Of a stretch of DNA of 64,000 bases, positions 62,831 to 64,000 are shown in pieces. The DNA is from Methylocaldum sp. 14B. GTDB lineage: Bacteria > Pseudomonadota > Gammaproteobacteria > Methylococcales > Methylococcaceae. The stretch lies in assembly GCF_002005105.1 (NCBI RefSeq), contig NZ_MSCV01000001.1, forward strand, positions 124,001-188,000, written 5' to 3'. The position numbers and the translations under genes are program-made. A model generated the notes under the pieces. The model had not been told where the DNA came from and made no database searches. It saw only the letters and a list, made by a program, of their open reading frames with translations. Position 1 is the first letter of the stretch. Every line of letters begins with the position of its first letter.

Positions 62831-63394
62831 ATGTCGGAGCACAACCCTTGGAAATTGATTCGGCGTCGGGAAGTCTACGAAAATCCGTGGATTCGTCTGG
62901 ACGAGGACGAGGTGATCAACCCATCCGGCGGGTTGAGTATTTATGGCAGGATCCATTTCAAGAGTCAGGCTATCGGCATCATACCGATAGACGCCGAAGG
63001 CAATACTTGGCTGGTCGGCCAATATCGCTACGTGCCCGATGCCTATTTCTGGGAAATTCCCATGGGCGGTTCGCCCGAAGGTGAAGACATTCTGGAGACC
63101 GCGAAACGCGAGCTCAAGGAGGAAACCGGCCTGATAGCCAAGGACTGGAGTGTTTTCATGCACTTGCATACCACGAACTCGGTTACCGACGAGGAAGGCT
63201 ATGTGTTCCTTGCGGAGGGTTTGGTGGAGGGCGAACCGGACTTCGAAGAGACGGAGGCTATTACAATCAAGAAGCTGCCTTTGCTGGAGGCGGTGCGCAT
63301 GGTGATGGACGGCACAATCACCGACTCGATCAGTGCCGCCGGCCTGTTAAAGCTTGCTTGCCTCAGAAATTTGCTTCCTCCCGCCTGCCGTTAG
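62831..63394 (+). CDS. Nudix hydrolase, ADP-ribose pyrophosphatase-like
   Basis: A 187-residue Nudix protein. The canonical box Gx5Ex7REUxEExGU is complete: GGSPEGEDILETAKRELKEETGL (about residues 76-98). N-terminal segments NPWIRLDEDEVINPSGG and GIIPIDAEGNTWLVGQYRYVPDAYFWEIPMGG are typical of the ADP-ribose/NDP-sugar pyrophosphatase branch. It would hydrolyse nucleotide diphosphate derivatives for housekeeping. Placed 3 bases after hemE. Confidence 0.9.
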   Translation: MSEHNPWKLIRRREVYENPWIRLDEDEVINPSGGLSIYGRIHFKSQAIGIIPIDAEGNTWLVGQYRYVPDAYFWEIPMGGSPEGEDILETAKRELKEETGLIAKDWSVFMHLHTTNSVTDEEGYVFLAEGLVEGEPDFEETEAITIKKLPLLEAVRMVMDGTITDSISAAGLLKLACLRNLLPPACR

Positions 63395-63706
63395 TTAAAC
63401 CGGTCTGCCAATAGGTCCGCTGTTCCACCATCGGGTTACGGCGCCCGAATGGTCCGGCTTTTGCCTGTATTATCGATAAGCGACATAACCTTGATTGAAT
63501 TGGGGCAAAAGCTCTGATCGATCACGGTAAGGAGAACCGCAACCGCTCGTCGTCGTCCAATGGATAATCCGTTTTTTCTCCCGGCATACCGGAGGCGTAG
63601 GCTCACGGACAGTTGCTATACTCGAGGAGAAGTTTCATGATCGGCTTGCAACACGGGCGGATTCGTCGCTTTTTGGGGTAGATCTTAACTCTTTGGAGGT
63701 CTAGAC
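63395..63706. other. Spacer before the last gene
   Basis: No long open frame. It contains an extended -10 promoter-like TGCTATACT (63614-63622, no clear -35), a 14-codon frame at 63637-63681 and the strong ribosome site TGGAGGT (63694-63700) of the next gene. Confidence 0.4.
63637..63681 (+). CDS. Possible 14-residue leader peptide
   Basis: ATG behind GAGGAG opens a frame of 14 codons (MIGLQHGRIRRFLG) ending TAG, 25 bases before the next gene and just after an extended -10-like sequence. Too short to judge; may be a leader or chance. Confidence 0.2.
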   Translation: MIGLQHGRIRRFLG

Positions 63707-64000
63707 ATGATGGCGCCTGAAAACCTCGACGCGAACTTGATTACGGATGTAAACGTCCAGGAATTCTTCAGGGAATCGGTAACAACGGCTTTATCGAATC
63801 AAAAAGTCGATGCCGGAGAGGACACCGTCTACTACATCGTCAACTTGCTTGCCTATTTCACCCAGGCGGACAAGCTGTTTTCCCGTACCGCCGAAGGCGT
63901 CACATTGCAGCCACTTGCCTTGATCTACGCTGAAGCCGTGGAGGCGGCGAGCATGGAAGAGAGGCATCAAATTCTGCGCAGGCTCGGAGACGTGGCGCTA
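63707..64000 (+). CDS. Hypothetical protein, 3' end outside window
   Basis: The frame is open to the window edge (98 codons). ATG 63707 lies six bases after GGAGGT; a second ATG follows directly. The product is acidic and helical: NVQEFFRESVTTALSNQKVDAGEDTVYYIVNLLAYFTQADKLF, then LQPLALIYAEAVEAASMEERHQILRRLGDVAL. No signal peptide or membrane span. I do not recognise a named family. The strong ribosome site and coherent protein make it a real gene. Confidence 0.8.
   Translation, partial: MMAPENLDANLITDVNVQEFFRESVTTALSNQKVDAGEDTVYYIVNLLAYFTQADKLFSRTAEGVTLQPLALIYAEAVEAASMEERHQILRRLGDVAL

Overview
The window looks like chromosome of a gammaproteobacterium. The gene orders dnaQ-rnhA-methyltransferase next to mltD, yciB-yciI-bolA-peptidylprolyl isomerase, nagZ-hpt-mtnP and mrcA // pilMNOPQ-aroK-aroB-damX-hemE are all typical of that class. 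PEP-CTERM sorting, sigma-54 promoters, SoxYZ and a homodimeric-type pyruvate dehydrogenase would fit a Methylococcaceae-like or sulfur/C1-oxidising lineage. No methane, methanol or other diagnostic pathway gene is present, so the genus is not fixed.

Layout. 1-9 kb: 3' end of uvrA with a small membrane-protein gene facing it, a DUF2959 protein, a porin behind an NtrC/sigma-54 promoter, a Fur-controlled bfd beside a ferritin lacking the heme ligand, an ABC-F ATPase, a UspA and a PEBP protein. 9-20 kb: trkH, tRNA-Leu, gacA, tRNA-Ser, dnaQ/rnhA, mltD, a CapK/PaaK-like adenylating enzyme, a trypsin-like protease, rsfS, rlpA and a thioredoxin-fold ferredoxin. 20-28 kb is the accessory region. It holds a REP-associated tyrosine transposase bounded by inverted repeats, a PEP-CTERM protein with a sigma-54 promoter, two paralogous secreted metzincin proteases (the first behind a c-di-GMP-I riboswitch) and between them 1.4 kb of inverted repeats. 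28-41 kb: an entericidin with a heat-shock-like promoter, prfC, divergent soxZ/soxY, a purine salvage and cell-wall recycling operon, the yciB operon, a GGDEF protein, a radical SAM protein, moeA and a PilZ protein. 41-49 kb: aceE-aceF-lpdA, ampG, xth, rpmE. 50-64 kb: mrcA, pilMNOPQ, aroKB, damX, hemE, a Nudix hydrolase and a truncated gene.

Themes. (1) c-di-GMP: a diguanylate cyclase with an I-site, a PilZ protein, a c-di-GMP-I riboswitch on a secreted protease, and type IV pilus assembly genes. (2) Peptidoglycan: mrcA, mltD, rlpA, damX, nagZ and ampG. (3) Alternative sigma factors: sigma-54 sites at the porin and PEP-CTERM genes and a sigma-32-like site at the entericidin gene. (4) Repeats: a transposase of the REP-mobilising class lies 4 kb from a REPIN-like array whose core motif recurs near 37.1 kb. 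The strongest candidates for something undescribed are the riboswitch/protease pair, the repeat-rich spacer between the proteases, the divergent soxY/soxZ pair and the 58-residue membrane protein facing uvrA.

All calls come from reading the sequence and recalled family knowledge; no database search was run.
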